A DNA stretch of 64,000 bases. Origin: an uncultured Prevotella sp. (GTDB lineage Bacteria > Bacteroidota > Bacteroidia > Bacteroidales > Bacteroidaceae). Under the pieces are notes generated by a model that saw only the letters and a list, made by a program, of their open reading frames with translations, searched no databases and was not told where the DNA came from. The stretch is taken from positions 24,548 through 88,547 of the forward strand of contig CAMVAI010000003.1 in NCBI GenBank assembly GCA_947165435.1, in the 5' to 3' direction. A program made the position numbers and the translations under genes. Shown here one piece after another: positions 16,361 to 25,450 of this stretch (positions within the stretch are counted from its first letter, which is position 1; each line of letters starts with the position of its first letter).

Positions 16361-17479
16361 TCACACCAGCATCAGTCCGCTCATCACCATGTCGCTGAGA
16401 AAGAGACCCCGTCGGGTCAGCACCAGCCGCTGACCGTCCAGACGCAGCAGCCCGCTGGCCAGAAATGTGCGCGCCTCGCCAAGACAATAGCGGCGGTGGC
16501 GGTCGGAAAGCATGTCGAGGCATAGTCCGTCGCTGGTGCGCAGGGCGGTGGTGACGAGGTCGTTGTAGTGGGTGTCGCCGTCGATGTGCTCGCGCTCGCA
16601 GGGCAGCTGTCCCTGTTCGATGCTGTCGATGTATGCGTGGAGGTCGGCGGTGTTCCACGAGCGGGTGTGTTGTGCGGGCGAATAGCTGTGGGCGGCGGCA
16701 CCGAGACCCGCGTAGGCGGTGTCGTGCCAATAAGATGAGTTGTGGCGCGAGCGATAGCCGGGGCGTGCGAAATTGGAAATCTCGTAGTGCTCGTAGCCTG
16801 CCGTCGTCAGCCGGTCGATAAGCGTCTCGTACATCTGCCGCTCCAGCTCTTCACCTTCTTCCGCACCGTCATTTCTCGTTTCTAATTTCTCATTTCTCAT
16901 TTGCTCATAGAGCGCCGTGCCTTCCTCTACCATCAGACAGTAGGCCGACAGGTGCTCGGCATCGAGGGCCAGCGCCTCGTTGATGTCCTGCTGCCATGCG
17001 TCGAGTGTCTCGCCCGGGAAACCGTACATCAGGTCGATGCTGATGTTGCCGATGCCCGCAGCCCGCAGCCTACTGACGGCCTCTGCCACCTGTGTTGCCG
17101 AATGCCGACGGTGCAGAAAACGCAGGCGACGGTCGTTGAAGGTCTGGGCACCCATGCTTACCCTGTTGACGGGCAGCCGCGACACGGTGGCGGCGAATTG
17201 CTCCGTGACATCGTCGGGGTTCACCTCGATGGTCACCTCGTCAGCAGCAGGCAGCTCGGCGAAGAGTCGCGACAGCTGGTCGCCCTCCAGCAGGCTGGGC
17301 GTGCCCCCGCCGATATATATCGTATCGACCGGCTCTGCCAGTTCGTGGTGCCTCATCTGCCATTCCCGACATACCGCCTCGACATAGCGGCGGCGCAGGT
17401 CGAGGCGGGTGGTAGAGTAGAATCCGCAGTAGATGCAACGGCTCTTGCAAAAGGGAATATGTATGTAGATTCCTGCCAT
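16361..17479 (-). CDS. hemW: Radical SAM heme chaperone HemW-like
   Basis: AGIYIHIPFCKSRCIYCGFYS, TIYIGGGTPSLL, NRVSMGAQTF. Confidence 0.88.
   Translation of the reverse strand: MAGIYIHIPFCKSRCIYCGFYSTTRLDLRRRYVEAVCREWQMRHHELAEPVDTIYIGGGTPSLLEGDQLSRLFAELPAADEVTIEVNPDDVTEQFAATVSRLPVNRVSMGAQTFNDRRLRFLHRRHSATQVAEAVSRLRAAGIGNISIDLMYGFPGETLDAWQQDINEALALDAEHLSAYCLMVEEGTALYEQMRNEKLETRNDGAEEGEELERQMYETLIDRLTTAGYEHYEISNFARPGYRSRHNSSYWHDTAYAGLGAAAHSYSPAQHTRSWNTADLHAYIDSIEQGQLPCEREHIDGDTHYNDLVTTALRTSDGLCLDMLSDRHRRYCLGEARTFLASGLLRLDGQRLVLTRRGLFLSDMVMSGLMLV
16869..16908 (-). repeat. Short iterated (GAGAAATTAGAAAC)n repeat inside hemW
   Basis: Minus strand: atgagcaaatgagaaatgagaaattagaaacgagaaatga; encodes QMRNEKLETRND. 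Confidence 0.7.
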
Positions 17480-17620
17480 AATTGCGCGCGAAATTACTAA
17501 TAAAGTTTAATATTTGCAAGCTTTCTTAGGTTTTTTGCTCGAAAATGCCTACCTTTAGCGTCGCTTTGTGCGATACAGGGCGAAAACAGACAATTAATAT
17601 AAACCTAAAATATTACTATT

Positions 17621-19780
17621 ATGAAAGTTTATCAGACTAACGAGATTAAGAACATTGCACTCATTGGCAGTGCGGGTAGCGGCAAGACTACTCTTGCCGA
17701 AGCAATGGTTTACGAGGCCGGCATCACCAAGCGCCGCGGCACCGTAGAGGGTAAGAACACCATGAGCGACTACTTCCCCGTAGAACAGGAGTACGGCTAC
17801 TCGGTGTTCTCTACTGTCTTTCATGTGGAGTGGAACAATAAGAAGCTGAACATCATCGACTGTCCGGGCAGCGACGACTTCGTGGGTGGCTCTATCACCG
17901 CCATGAACGTGACCGACCAGGCCGTGATACTGATTAACGGACAGTACGGCCCGGAGGTGGGCACGATGAATGCCTTCCGCAATACCGAGAAACTGAAGAA
18001 GCCCGTCATCTTCCTCGTCAACCAGCTGGACCGCGACAACTGCGACTACGACCAGATTCTGGCTCAGCTGAAGGAGGTGTATGGCAACAACTGCGTGCCC
18101 GTACAGTATCCTATCGCTACGGGTAACGGCTTCAACAGCGTCATCGACGTGCTGCTGATGAAGAAATACTCGTGGAAGCCCGAGGGCGGTGCTCCCATCA
18201 TCGAGGATGTTCCCGCCGAGGAGCTGGAGAAGGCCAAGGAGTGGAAGGCTGCCCTGGTGGAGGCTGCCGCCGCCGGCGACGACACACTGATGGAGAAGTT
18301 CTTCGAGAGCGAGGACCTCTCTGAGGACGAGATGCGCGAGGGCATCCGCAAGGGTCTTGTCACACGCTCTATCTATCCCGTGTTCTGCGTCTGCGCAGGC
18401 CGCGACATGGGTGTGCGCCGTCTGATGGAGTTCCTGGGCAATGTCGTGCCCTTCGTCTCTGAGATGCCCGTCGTGAAGAATGCTGCCGGACAGGATGTGC
18501 CTGCCGATGCCTCTGCTCCCACGTCGCTGTACTTCTTCAAGACCGGTGTGGAGCCTCATATCGGTGAGGTGCAGTATTTCAAGGTGATGAGCGGTGTGGT
18601 GAAGAGCGGCGACGACCTGACCAATGCCGACCGTGGCTCGAAGGAGCGCATGGGTACGCTGTATGCCTGTGCCGGTGCCAATCGTATTCAGGTCGATCAG
18701 CTCGTGGCCGGCGACATCGGCTGCACGGTGAAGCTGAAGGATGTCAAGACTGGCAACACGTTGAACGCCAAGGATGTGGAGAATAAGTTCGACTTCATCA
18801 AATATCCTAACTCGAAGTTCTCTCGCGCCATCAAGGCCGTCAACGAGGCTGAGACGGAGAAGATGATGGCTGCCCTGCAGAAGATGCGCCAGGAAGACCC
18901 GACGTGGGTGGTGGAGCAGTCGAAGGAGCTGCGCCAGATTATCGTACACGGACAGGGTGAGTTCCACCTGCGCACGCTGAAGTGGCGCATGGAGAACAAC
19001 GAGAAGATACAGGTGGAATACCAGGAGCCGAAAATACCGTATCGCGAGACCATCACCAAGATGGCGCGCGCCGACTACCGCCACAAGAAGCAGTCGGGCG
19101 GCGCCGGCCAGTTCGGCGAGGTACACCTGATTGTCGAGCCGTATCAGGAGGGCATGCCCGACCCGACCTCGTTCACCATCAACGGCCAGGAGTTCAAGAT
19201 GAACATCAAGTCGAAGGAAGAGAAAGACTTGGAGTGGGGCGGCAAGCTCGTCTTCATCAACAGCGTCGTGGGTGGTGCCATCGACATGCGCTTCATGCCT
19301 GCCATCCTGAAGGGTGTCATGGAGCGTATGGAGCAGGGACCGCTCACTGGCTCGTATGCCCGCGACGTGCGCGTCATCGTCTATGACGGCAAGATGCACC
19401 CCGTCGATTCCAACGAGCTCTCGTTCATGCTCGCTGCACGCAACGCCTTCTCGGCAGCCTTCAAGAATGCCGGACCGAAGGTGCTGGAGCCTATCTACGA
19501 CCTGGAGGTGCTCGTGCCTGCCGACTACATGGGCGACGTGATGAGCGACCTGCAGGGCCGCCGTGCCATCATCATGGGCATGGACTCTGAATCTGGCTAC
19601 CAGAAGCTCACCGCCAAGATTCCTCTCAAGGAGCTGGCCAGCTACTCCATCGCCCTCTCGTCGCTGACGGGCGGACGGGCCTCGTTCACTACCGCATTCA
19701 GCAGCTACGAGCTCGTGCCTAACGACATCCAGCAGGAACTCATCAAGCAGCATGAGGCTGAGGTGAAGGACGAAGACTGA
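17621..19780 (+). CDS. Elongation factor G paralogue (EF-G2-like)
   Basis: GSAGSGKTTLAEAM P-loop, EF-G domain IV RETITKMARADYRHKKQSGGAGQFGEV; G3 box reads DCPGSDDF, not DTPGHVDF. Confidence 0.88.
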   Translation: MKVYQTNEIKNIALIGSAGSGKTTLAEAMVYEAGITKRRGTVEGKNTMSDYFPVEQEYGYSVFSTVFHVEWNNKKLNIIDCPGSDDFVGGSITAMNVTDQAVILINGQYGPEVGTMNAFRNTEKLKKPVIFLVNQLDRDNCDYDQILAQLKEVYGNNCVPVQYPIATGNGFNSVIDVLLMKKYSWKPEGGAPIIEDVPAEELEKAKEWKAALVEAAAAGDDTLMEKFFESEDLSEDEMREGIRKGLVTRSIYPVFCVCAGRDMGVRRLMEFLGNVVPFVSEMPVVKNAAGQDVPADASAPTSLYFFKTGVEPHIGEVQYFKVMSGVVKSGDDLTNADRGSKERMGTLYACAGANRIQVDQLVAGDIGCTVKLKDVKTGNTLNAKDVENKFDFIKYPNSKFSRAIKAVNEAETEKMMAALQKMRQEDPTWVVEQSKELRQIIVHGQGEFHLRTLKWRMENNEKIQVEYQEPKIPYRETITKMARADYRHKKQSGGAGQFGEVHLIVEPYQEGMPDPTSFTINGQEFKMNIKSKEEKDLEWGGKLVFINSVVGGAIDMRFMPAILKGVMERMEQGPLTGSYARDVRVIVYDGKMHPVDSNELSFMLAARNAFSAAFKNAGPKVLEPIYDLEVLVPADYMGDVMSDLQGRRAIIMGMDSESGYQKLTAKIPLKELASYSIALSSLTGGRASFTTAFSSYELVPNDIQQELIKQHEAEVKDED

Positions 19781-19802
19781 TTCCCACCCTTGTTACATAC
19801 AA

Positions 19803-19847
19803 AATCAAGAAGGAGCTTTTTGCTGGGCAAAAGGCTCCTTCTTGATT
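19803..19847. terminator. Hairpin terminator between convergent genes
   Basis: AATCAAGAAGGAGC...GCTCCTTCTTGATT stem. Confidence 0.75.
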
Positions 19848-19898
19848 GGTAGCTCCATCGCTGGTCAATGGAGCATGAAGCCATTTGCTATTCATGTT

Positions 19899-21656
19899 TC
19901 AGGTATAGGCCTGTTCATGCACCCCCTTGACAGCCCGTCCACTTGGGTCGTTAAGGTTTTGGAAGGCCGCATCCCATTCGAGGGCAATGGCTGTCGAGCA
20001 GGCTACGCTGGCCTCTGAGGGCACGCTGCGGGCAGCGGAGTCAGAAGGAAAATGCTCGGCAAAGATGCTGCGGTAGTAATACTCCTCCTTGTTCTTGGGA
20101 GGGTTGATGGGGAAGCGCTCTGCGGCGTGGGCCATCTGTTCGTCGGAGACCGCTGCCGCCGTTACGGCCTTTAGGGTATCAATCCATGAATAGCCCACGC
20201 CATCGCTAAACTGTTCCTTCTGCCGCCAGGCTATCTCGTCGGGTAGCATATCTGCAAAGGCTTTACGGACAATTTTTTTCTCGATGATAAAGTCGCTACT
20301 TGCCCCTCCCCTACAGGGGGAGGTTGGGAGGGGGCCGCACATCTTCGCCTCTGGATTGGTACGCATGGCCACGTCAAGAAACTCCTTGTCGAGGAATGGG
20401 ACACGCCCTTCTACGCCCCACGCTGACAGGCTCTTGTTGGCTCTCAGGCAGTCGTAGAGGTGGAGTTTTCCCAGTTTCCGTACGGTTTCTTCGTGAAAGT
20501 CGCGCGCAGAAGGTGCTTTGTGGAAATAGAGATAGCCACCGAATATCTCATCGGCTCCCTCACCCGAGAGCACCATCTTGATGCCCATAGACTTGATGAC
20601 CCGAGCCAGTAGATACATAGGGGTAGATGCCCTTACGGTGGTGACATCATAGGTCTCGATATAGTAGATGACATCACGGATGGCATCGAGGCCCTCCTGA
20701 ATGGTATAGTTGATTTCATGGTGAACGGTGCCGATATGGTCGGCTACGAGGCGGGCTTTGGCCAAGTCGGGAGCTCCCTTCAGTCCGACGGCGAAGGAGT
20801 GCAGGCGCGGCCAGTAGGCACGTGTCTCGCTGTTGTCCTCGATGCGGTGCTCGCTGAATTTCTCGGCAATGGCAGAGATGACAGAAGAATCGAGCCCTCC
20901 GCTTAAGAGTACGCCATAAGGCACGTCTGACATCAATTGCCGGCGGACGGCATCTTCCAGTGCATCGTGAATGTCTTTCACACTGGCAGGATTGTCTTTC
21001 ACTGCGTCATATTCCATCCAGTCGCGCCGATAGTATCTCTTCATGCCGGGTGCTGCGCTCCAGTAGTAATGGCCTGGCAGGAATGGTTCATATCGTTCGC
21101 ACTGCCCTTCGAGGGCTTTCAGTTCCGAAGCCGCATATACTGTTCCGTCACTGTTGTAGCCTATATACAACGGTATGACGCCAATAGGGTCGCGGGCTAT
21201 CAGAAACTCATCGTGCTCTTCGTCGTAGAGCACAAAGGCGAAAATACCGCTGAGACTTTCAAGCAGGGTGCTGAGTGCTGCTTGCTGTGTGTCGAGTGCG
21301 TCGTTCTGCGCCATGGTGCATTCTCTCATCTTTTTCCAAAGCGCCAAGATGACCTCACAGTCACTTCCGGTCTGAAAATCATACCGTCCGGCGTAGCGCC
21401 TGCGTATGTCCTGATGATTATAGATCTCACCATTGACGGCCAACACCTGTTTGCCGTCGGGCGAGTACAACGGTTGTCCGCCAGACTCCGGATCAACGAT
21501 GCTGAGTCGCTCGTGGGCCAGAATGGCATCCCCACCGACATAGATTCCACTCCAGTCAGGACCGCGATGTCGGATCTTCTGACTCATTCTCAATGCTTTC
21601 TGGCGCAGTTCGGCCGATTGATTCTTGACATTCAAGATGGCTACAATTCCACACAT
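19899..21656 (-). CDS. asnB: Asparagine synthase (glutamine-hydrolysing) with repeat insertion
   Basis: MCGIVAILNVKN (Cys2 nucleophile), LLSGGLDSSVI, VLSGEGADEIFGGY, WRQKEQFSDGVGYSWID; insert CGPLPTSPCRGGASS. Confidence 0.93.
   Translation of the reverse strand: MCGIVAILNVKNQSAELRQKALRMSQKIRHRGPDWSGIYVGGDAILAHERLSIVDPESGGQPLYSPDGKQVLAVNGEIYNHQDIRRRYAGRYDFQTGSDCEVILALWKKMRECTMAQNDALDTQQAALSTLLESLSGIFAFVLYDEEHDEFLIARDPIGVIPLYIGYNSDGTVYAASELKALEGQCERYEPFLPGHYYWSAAPGMKRYYRRDWMEYDAVKDNPASVKDIHDALEDAVRRQLMSDVPYGVLLSGGLDSSVISAIAEKFSEHRIEDNSETRAYWPRLHSFAVGLKGAPDLAKARLVADHIGTVHHEINYTIQEGLDAIRDVIYYIETYDVTTVRASTPMYLLARVIKSMGIKMVLSGEGADEIFGGYLYFHKAPSARDFHEETVRKLGKLHLYDCLRANKSLSAWGVEGRVPFLDKEFLDVAMRTNPEAKMCGPLPTSPCRGGASSDFIIEKKIVRKAFADMLPDEIAWRQKEQFSDGVGYSWIDTLKAVTAAAVSDEQMAHAAERFPINPPKNKEEYYYRSIFAEHFPSDSAARSVPSEASVACSTAIALEWDAAFQNLNDPSGRAVKGVHEQAYT
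20302..20335 (-). repeat. R-arm half unit inside asnB
   Basis: gcccctcccctacagggggaggttgggagggggc. Confidence 0.9.
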
Positions 21657-23463
21657 AATCTTTATAGTTTAGTTCTACATACTTAATAAATGCCTCGTTA
21701 CAGAGACGGATGCCACCAGGGGTGGGGTAGTGGCCTGTGAAGTACCAGTCGCCGCGGTGGTCGGGGCAAGCCTTATGCAAACCCTCGATGCTCTGAAATA
21801 CCAGTTCAACCGGTGTCTTCATGCCTTCAGGACGAAGTATCTCGACAATTTTACGGTTGATCTCTTCAACGGTGAAAGGCTCATAGATGTGCCTTACGTG
21901 ATTTTCCGCCAAGGGCGCTTCCTTGCATTTTCGGTAAATATAGTTGATCAAGTCCTTTCCTCTCAGCTGTCGGGGGCGTTCATTCCCTCCACCCTCTTGG
22001 GAGGAACAGCATGTAAGGTTCAGTTCGATGGCGGCACGGAAAGCACAGAGCTCCTCCAGTCGTGACATGTCAATGCCGTAGTAGTCGGGATAGCGGATCT
22101 GAGGTGAACTGCTGACCATCACGATCTTCTTCGGACGTAAGCGGTCAAGTATCTTGAAGATGCTCTCTTTTAATGTTGTGCCCCGCACGATAGAATCGTC
22201 GATGATGACGAGATTGTCTTCGTGAGGCCGTAGCGCCCCATAGGTGATGTCATAGACATGTGCCGCCAGGTCATTGCGCTCTGTACCATCAGAGATGAAA
22301 GTACGCAGTTTGATATCTTTCCACACTACTTTCTCTATGCGGACGTCGGCCCCCTCCAACCTCCCCCCATAGGGGAGGCTTTTGCGGATACCGTCGGTCA
22401 TGCCATAGAAAGAGACTTCTGCTGTGTTGGGTATATAGCTGAAGACCGTGTTAGGAATGTCATAGTTGATACTTTGCATGATGACGGGGGTTAGTTGCTC
22501 GCCCAACCGTTTTCGTTCCAGATAGATATCCTTGTCAGACCCTCGGCTGAAGTAGATGCGCTCGAATGAGCATTTGTGAGAGGTGAGCAGTGGGTGATGG
22601 GTGATCTGTTGCAATGACACGCTCCCGCTTTTTCTGATCAGAAGAGCATTACCGGGTTCTAATTCTCGGACATCATCTGTCTGCAGGTCGAAGGTGGTTT
22701 GCAATACAGGTCGCTCACTGGCTACGGCAATGATTTCTTCGTTACGGTAATAGAACGCAGGACGAATGCCCCAGGGGTCGCGCATGGCAAACATTTCTCC
22801 AGAGCCTGTCATACCGCACATGACATAGCCTCCGTCATAATGGCACATGGTCGTCCTTAATACGTTCTGCATCTCTATATGGTCTTCAATATAATCAGTG
22901 ATGTCGGTACCTTTGAAGCCTTTCATGCAGGCTTCTTCATACAGTCGTTCTGCCTCACGGTCTAACCGATGGCCCATCAGCTCCAGGGTGATATAGGAGT
23001 CGCTGTAGATGCGAGGTGATTGGCCTTGTTCGGTCAAAGCCTTGAAGACTTCATCGATATTGGTCATGTTGAAGTTGCCGCAAAGGCAAAGATTCTTTGC
23101 CCTCCAATTGTTGCGCCGCAGGAAGGGATGTACGTAGGTAAGCCCCTTCTTGCCTGTTGTTGAGTAACGAAGGTGTCCCATGTAAAGTTGGCCAGCCATC
23201 TCTTTCCTCACCCGACTGAAAATCTCTGTGATGGCATCCTTGCCTTCAGCCTTTTCCCGAAACATATATTCTGTTCCAGGGGCTTTGGTCAAACTTACAG
23301 TAGCGATACCAGCTCCTTCCTGCCCTCGGTTGTGCTGTTTCTCCATCATCAGGTAGAGCTTATTGAAGCCCCACGCCCACGTGCCGTACTTCCGTTCGTA
23401 GTACTCCAAAGGCTTCAACAGGCGAATCATCGCCACGCCACATTCATGTTTTAGCTGTTCCAT
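21556..23463 (-). CDS. Amidophosphoribosyltransferase-like class II glutamine amidotransferase/PRTase
   Basis: ECGVAMIRL, GHLRYSTTGK, LVIIDDSIVRGTTLKESI (PRPP loop). Confidence 0.85.
   Translation of the reverse strand: MEQLKHECGVAMIRLLKPLEYYERKYGTWAWGFNKLYLMMEKQHNRGQEGAGIATVSLTKAPGTEYMFREKAEGKDAITEIFSRVRKEMAGQLYMGHLRYSTTGKKGLTYVHPFLRRNNWRAKNLCLCGNFNMTNIDEVFKALTEQGQSPRIYSDSYITLELMGHRLDREAERLYEEACMKGFKGTDITDYIEDHIEMQNVLRTTMCHYDGGYVMCGMTGSGEMFAMRDPWGIRPAFYYRNEEIIAVASERPVLQTTFDLQTDDVRELEPGNALLIRKSGSVSLQQITHHPLLTSHKCSFERIYFSRGSDKDIYLERKRLGEQLTPVIMQSINYDIPNTVFSYIPNTAEVSFYGMTDGIRKSLPYGGRLEGADVRIEKVVWKDIKLRTFISDGTERNDLAAHVYDITYGALRPHEDNLVIIDDSIVRGTTLKESIFKILDRLRPKKIVMVSSSPQIRYPDYYGIDMSRLEELCAFRAAIELNLTCCSSQEGGGNERPRQLRGKDLINYIYRKCKEAPLAENHVRHIYEPFTVEEINRKIVEILRPEGMKTPVELVFQSIEGLHKACPDHRGDWYFTGHYPTPGGIRLCNEAFIKYVELNYKDYVWNCSHLECQESIGRTAPESIENESEDPTSRS
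22349..22380 (+). repeat. R-arm half unit variant inside the purF-like gene
   Basis: gccccctccaacctccccccataggggaggct, coding SLPYGGRLEGAD on the minus strand. Confidence 0.88.
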
Positions 23464-23473
23464 ATTATCTCAA

Positions 23474-23500
23474 CCACGGATTAAACGGATTTCACGGATT
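23474..23500. repeat. Short iterated (CACGGATTNAACGGATTT) repeat at the 3' end of pyrG
   Basis: ccacggattaaacggatttcacggatt. Confidence 0.6.
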
Positions 23501-25166
23501 CTTCTTGAACACACGCCTTGACGAATGACATAAACAGCGGATGCGGATGGAGCACCGTCGATGCGTATTCGGGGTGGAACTGTGTGCCGATGTACCACCG
23601 CAGGGTCGGTATCTCGACAATCTCCACGAGGTCGGCAGCGGGGTTGATGCCTACGCACTGCATGCCATGCTGCTCGTAGTCCTCCCTGTATTCGTTGTTG
23701 AACTCATAGCGATGGCGATGACGCTCGCGGATAAGCAGCCTCTCCCCCGACCCCTCCCCTGTAGGGAGGGGAGTAGATTGTCCTGACTGTGTGTATGCCT
23801 CGTAGGCGCGGCTGCCTTTCACCAGTTCGCAGTCGTAGGCACCCAGCCGCATCGTGCCGCCCATGTTGGTGACATTCTTCTGCTCTTCCATCAGGTTGAT
23901 GACGGGGTGACGGGTATCTGCTGACATCTCGCTGCTATTGGCATCCGCATAGCCCAGCACATTCCGCGCAAACTCAATGACCATCATCTGCATGCCAAGA
24001 CAGATGCCAAAGGTGGGGATGTCGTTCGTCCGGCAATATTCGGCAGCAACAATCTTGCCTTCGATGCCCCGCTGACCAAAGCCAGGACAGATGACGACAC
24101 CCGCCATGCCCTCTAATCGTGTGGCGACATTCTCCGTCGTCACCTCCTCGCTATTGACGAAATGAATCTTTGCCTTTACATCATTATATATACCCGCCAA
24201 GTTCAGGCTCTCGCGGATGCTCTTGTAAGCATCCTGCAGGTCGTATTTGCCTACGAGTCCGATGTGGACTTCGCTGGTGGCGCGGCGTTGTTTGTCGAGG
24301 AATGCGTGCCACGGCTTCATGGCCGGCGTCTCTCCCACGGAGATTCCCATCTTGCGCAGGATGGCGGCATCGAGTCCCTGCCGCTGCATACTGACCGGCA
24401 CCTCGTAGATGCTTGGCATGTCCTCGCTCTGCACCACGCACTCCAGGTCAACATTGCAGAACGAGGCCACCTTCATCCTCAGCGCGTCGTCGAGGTGACG
24501 CTCCGTTCGCAGCACCAGGATGTCGGGCTGTATGCCCATCCCTTGCAACTCCTTAACGCTGTGCTGTGTCGGCTTTGTCTTCAATTCATCCGCCGCCTTC
24601 AGATAGGGCACGTAGGTCAGATGCACACACACCGCATTGCGTCCCAACTCCCACCGCAACTGTCGGATGGCCTCCATGAACGGCGCACTCTCAATATCGC
24701 CAATGGTACCGCCCACTTCGGTGATGACGAAGTCATAATTCCCTTCTCTGAGCATGCGCCGCTTTATCTCGTCGGTGATGTGCGGCACCACCTGGATGGT
24801 CTTGCCCAGATAGTCGCCGTGTCGCTCACGGTCGATGACGGTCTGGTAGATGCGCCCCGTGGTGATGCTGTTGTCGCGGGTGGTGCGGATGCCCGTGAAC
24901 CGCTCGTAGTGTCCCAGGTCCAGGTCGGTCTCGAAGCCGTCTTCCGTCACGTAGCACTCGCCGTGCTCGTAGGGGTTCAGCGTCCCCGGGTCGATGTTGA
25001 TGTAGGGGTCGAACTTCTGGATGGTGATGTCGTAGCCGCGTGCCTGCAGCAGTTTGCCGATTGAAGCGGCTATGATGCCTTTTCCCAACGAGGAAACGAC
25101 GCCGCCCGTTACGAAAATATACTTTGTTTGACCTTTAGCCAAGGTCTGGCTTTGCATTGTATCCAT
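23481..25166 (-). CDS. pyrG: CTP synthase with repeat insertion
   Basis: TKYIFVTGGVVSSLGKGIIAASIGKLLQARG, KFDPYINIDPGTLNPYEHGECYVTEDG, FGICLGMQ; insert STPLPTGEGSGER. Confidence 0.97.
   Translation of the reverse strand: MDTMQSQTLAKGQTKYIFVTGGVVSSLGKGIIAASIGKLLQARGYDITIQKFDPYINIDPGTLNPYEHGECYVTEDGFETDLDLGHYERFTGIRTTRDNSITTGRIYQTVIDRERHGDYLGKTIQVVPHITDEIKRRMLREGNYDFVITEVGGTIGDIESAPFMEAIRQLRWELGRNAVCVHLTYVPYLKAADELKTKPTQHSVKELQGMGIQPDILVLRTERHLDDALRMKVASFCNVDLECVVQSEDMPSIYEVPVSMQRQGLDAAILRKMGISVGETPAMKPWHAFLDKQRRATSEVHIGLVGKYDLQDAYKSIRESLNLAGIYNDVKAKIHFVNSEEVTTENVATRLEGMAGVVICPGFGQRGIEGKIVAAEYCRTNDIPTFGICLGMQMMVIEFARNVLGYADANSSEMSADTRHPVINLMEEQKNVTNMGGTMRLGAYDCELVKGSRAYEAYTQSGQSTPLPTGEGSGERLLIRERHRHRYEFNNEYREDYEQHGMQCVGINPAADLVEIVEIPTLRWYIGTQFHPEYASTVLHPHPLFMSFVKACVQEESVKSV
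23737..23772 (-). repeat. L-arm-like palindromic half unit inside pyrG
   Basis: agcctctcccccgacccctcccctgtagggagggga. Confidence 0.85.
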
Positions 25167-25327
25167 AAAACAAATCTATTTTATGGACTGCAAAGTTATG
25201 CACTTTTCTCCAAATACCTTTTGCCTTCGCCCAACTTTTGAATGTTAAAATCCCGTCAGGCTGACACTTTGTAAAGTTTCGGGGGCCACTTGTGGCCGAT
25301 TATCTGTTCTTTTTGTCCCAAATACCT

Positions 25328-25359
25328 ATTGTGTCGTTACAAACTGTCACTACCTTTGC
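25328..25359 (+). promoter_or_regulatory. Bacteroidales-type promoter (-33 TTG / -7 TAnnTTTG)
   Basis: ATTG, 19-nt spacer, TACCTTTGC. Confidence 0.55.
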
Positions 25360-25384
25360 ACGGATTAATCTATAAAAACGTTGT

Positions 25385-25450
25385 ATGAAAAGAATAATGG
25401 TGGCAATGACGGTAGTAGCAATGAACTCATTTTTTCCATCGTACAGATAG
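25385..25450 (+). pseudogene. Truncated ORF with signal-peptide-like start (MKRIMVAMTVVAMNSFFPSYR*)
   Basis: Promoter and ATG followed by a short hydrophobic ORF that ends inside the 3' end of the opposing glycosyltransferase. Confidence 0.5.

Noticed and set aside
17594-19753. 719-aa antisense ORF opposite the EF-G paralogue
   Set aside because: Shadow ORF of a highly codon-biased gene; the sense ORF is an unmistakable EF-G and the antisense product has a His/Leu/Val-rich shadow composition.
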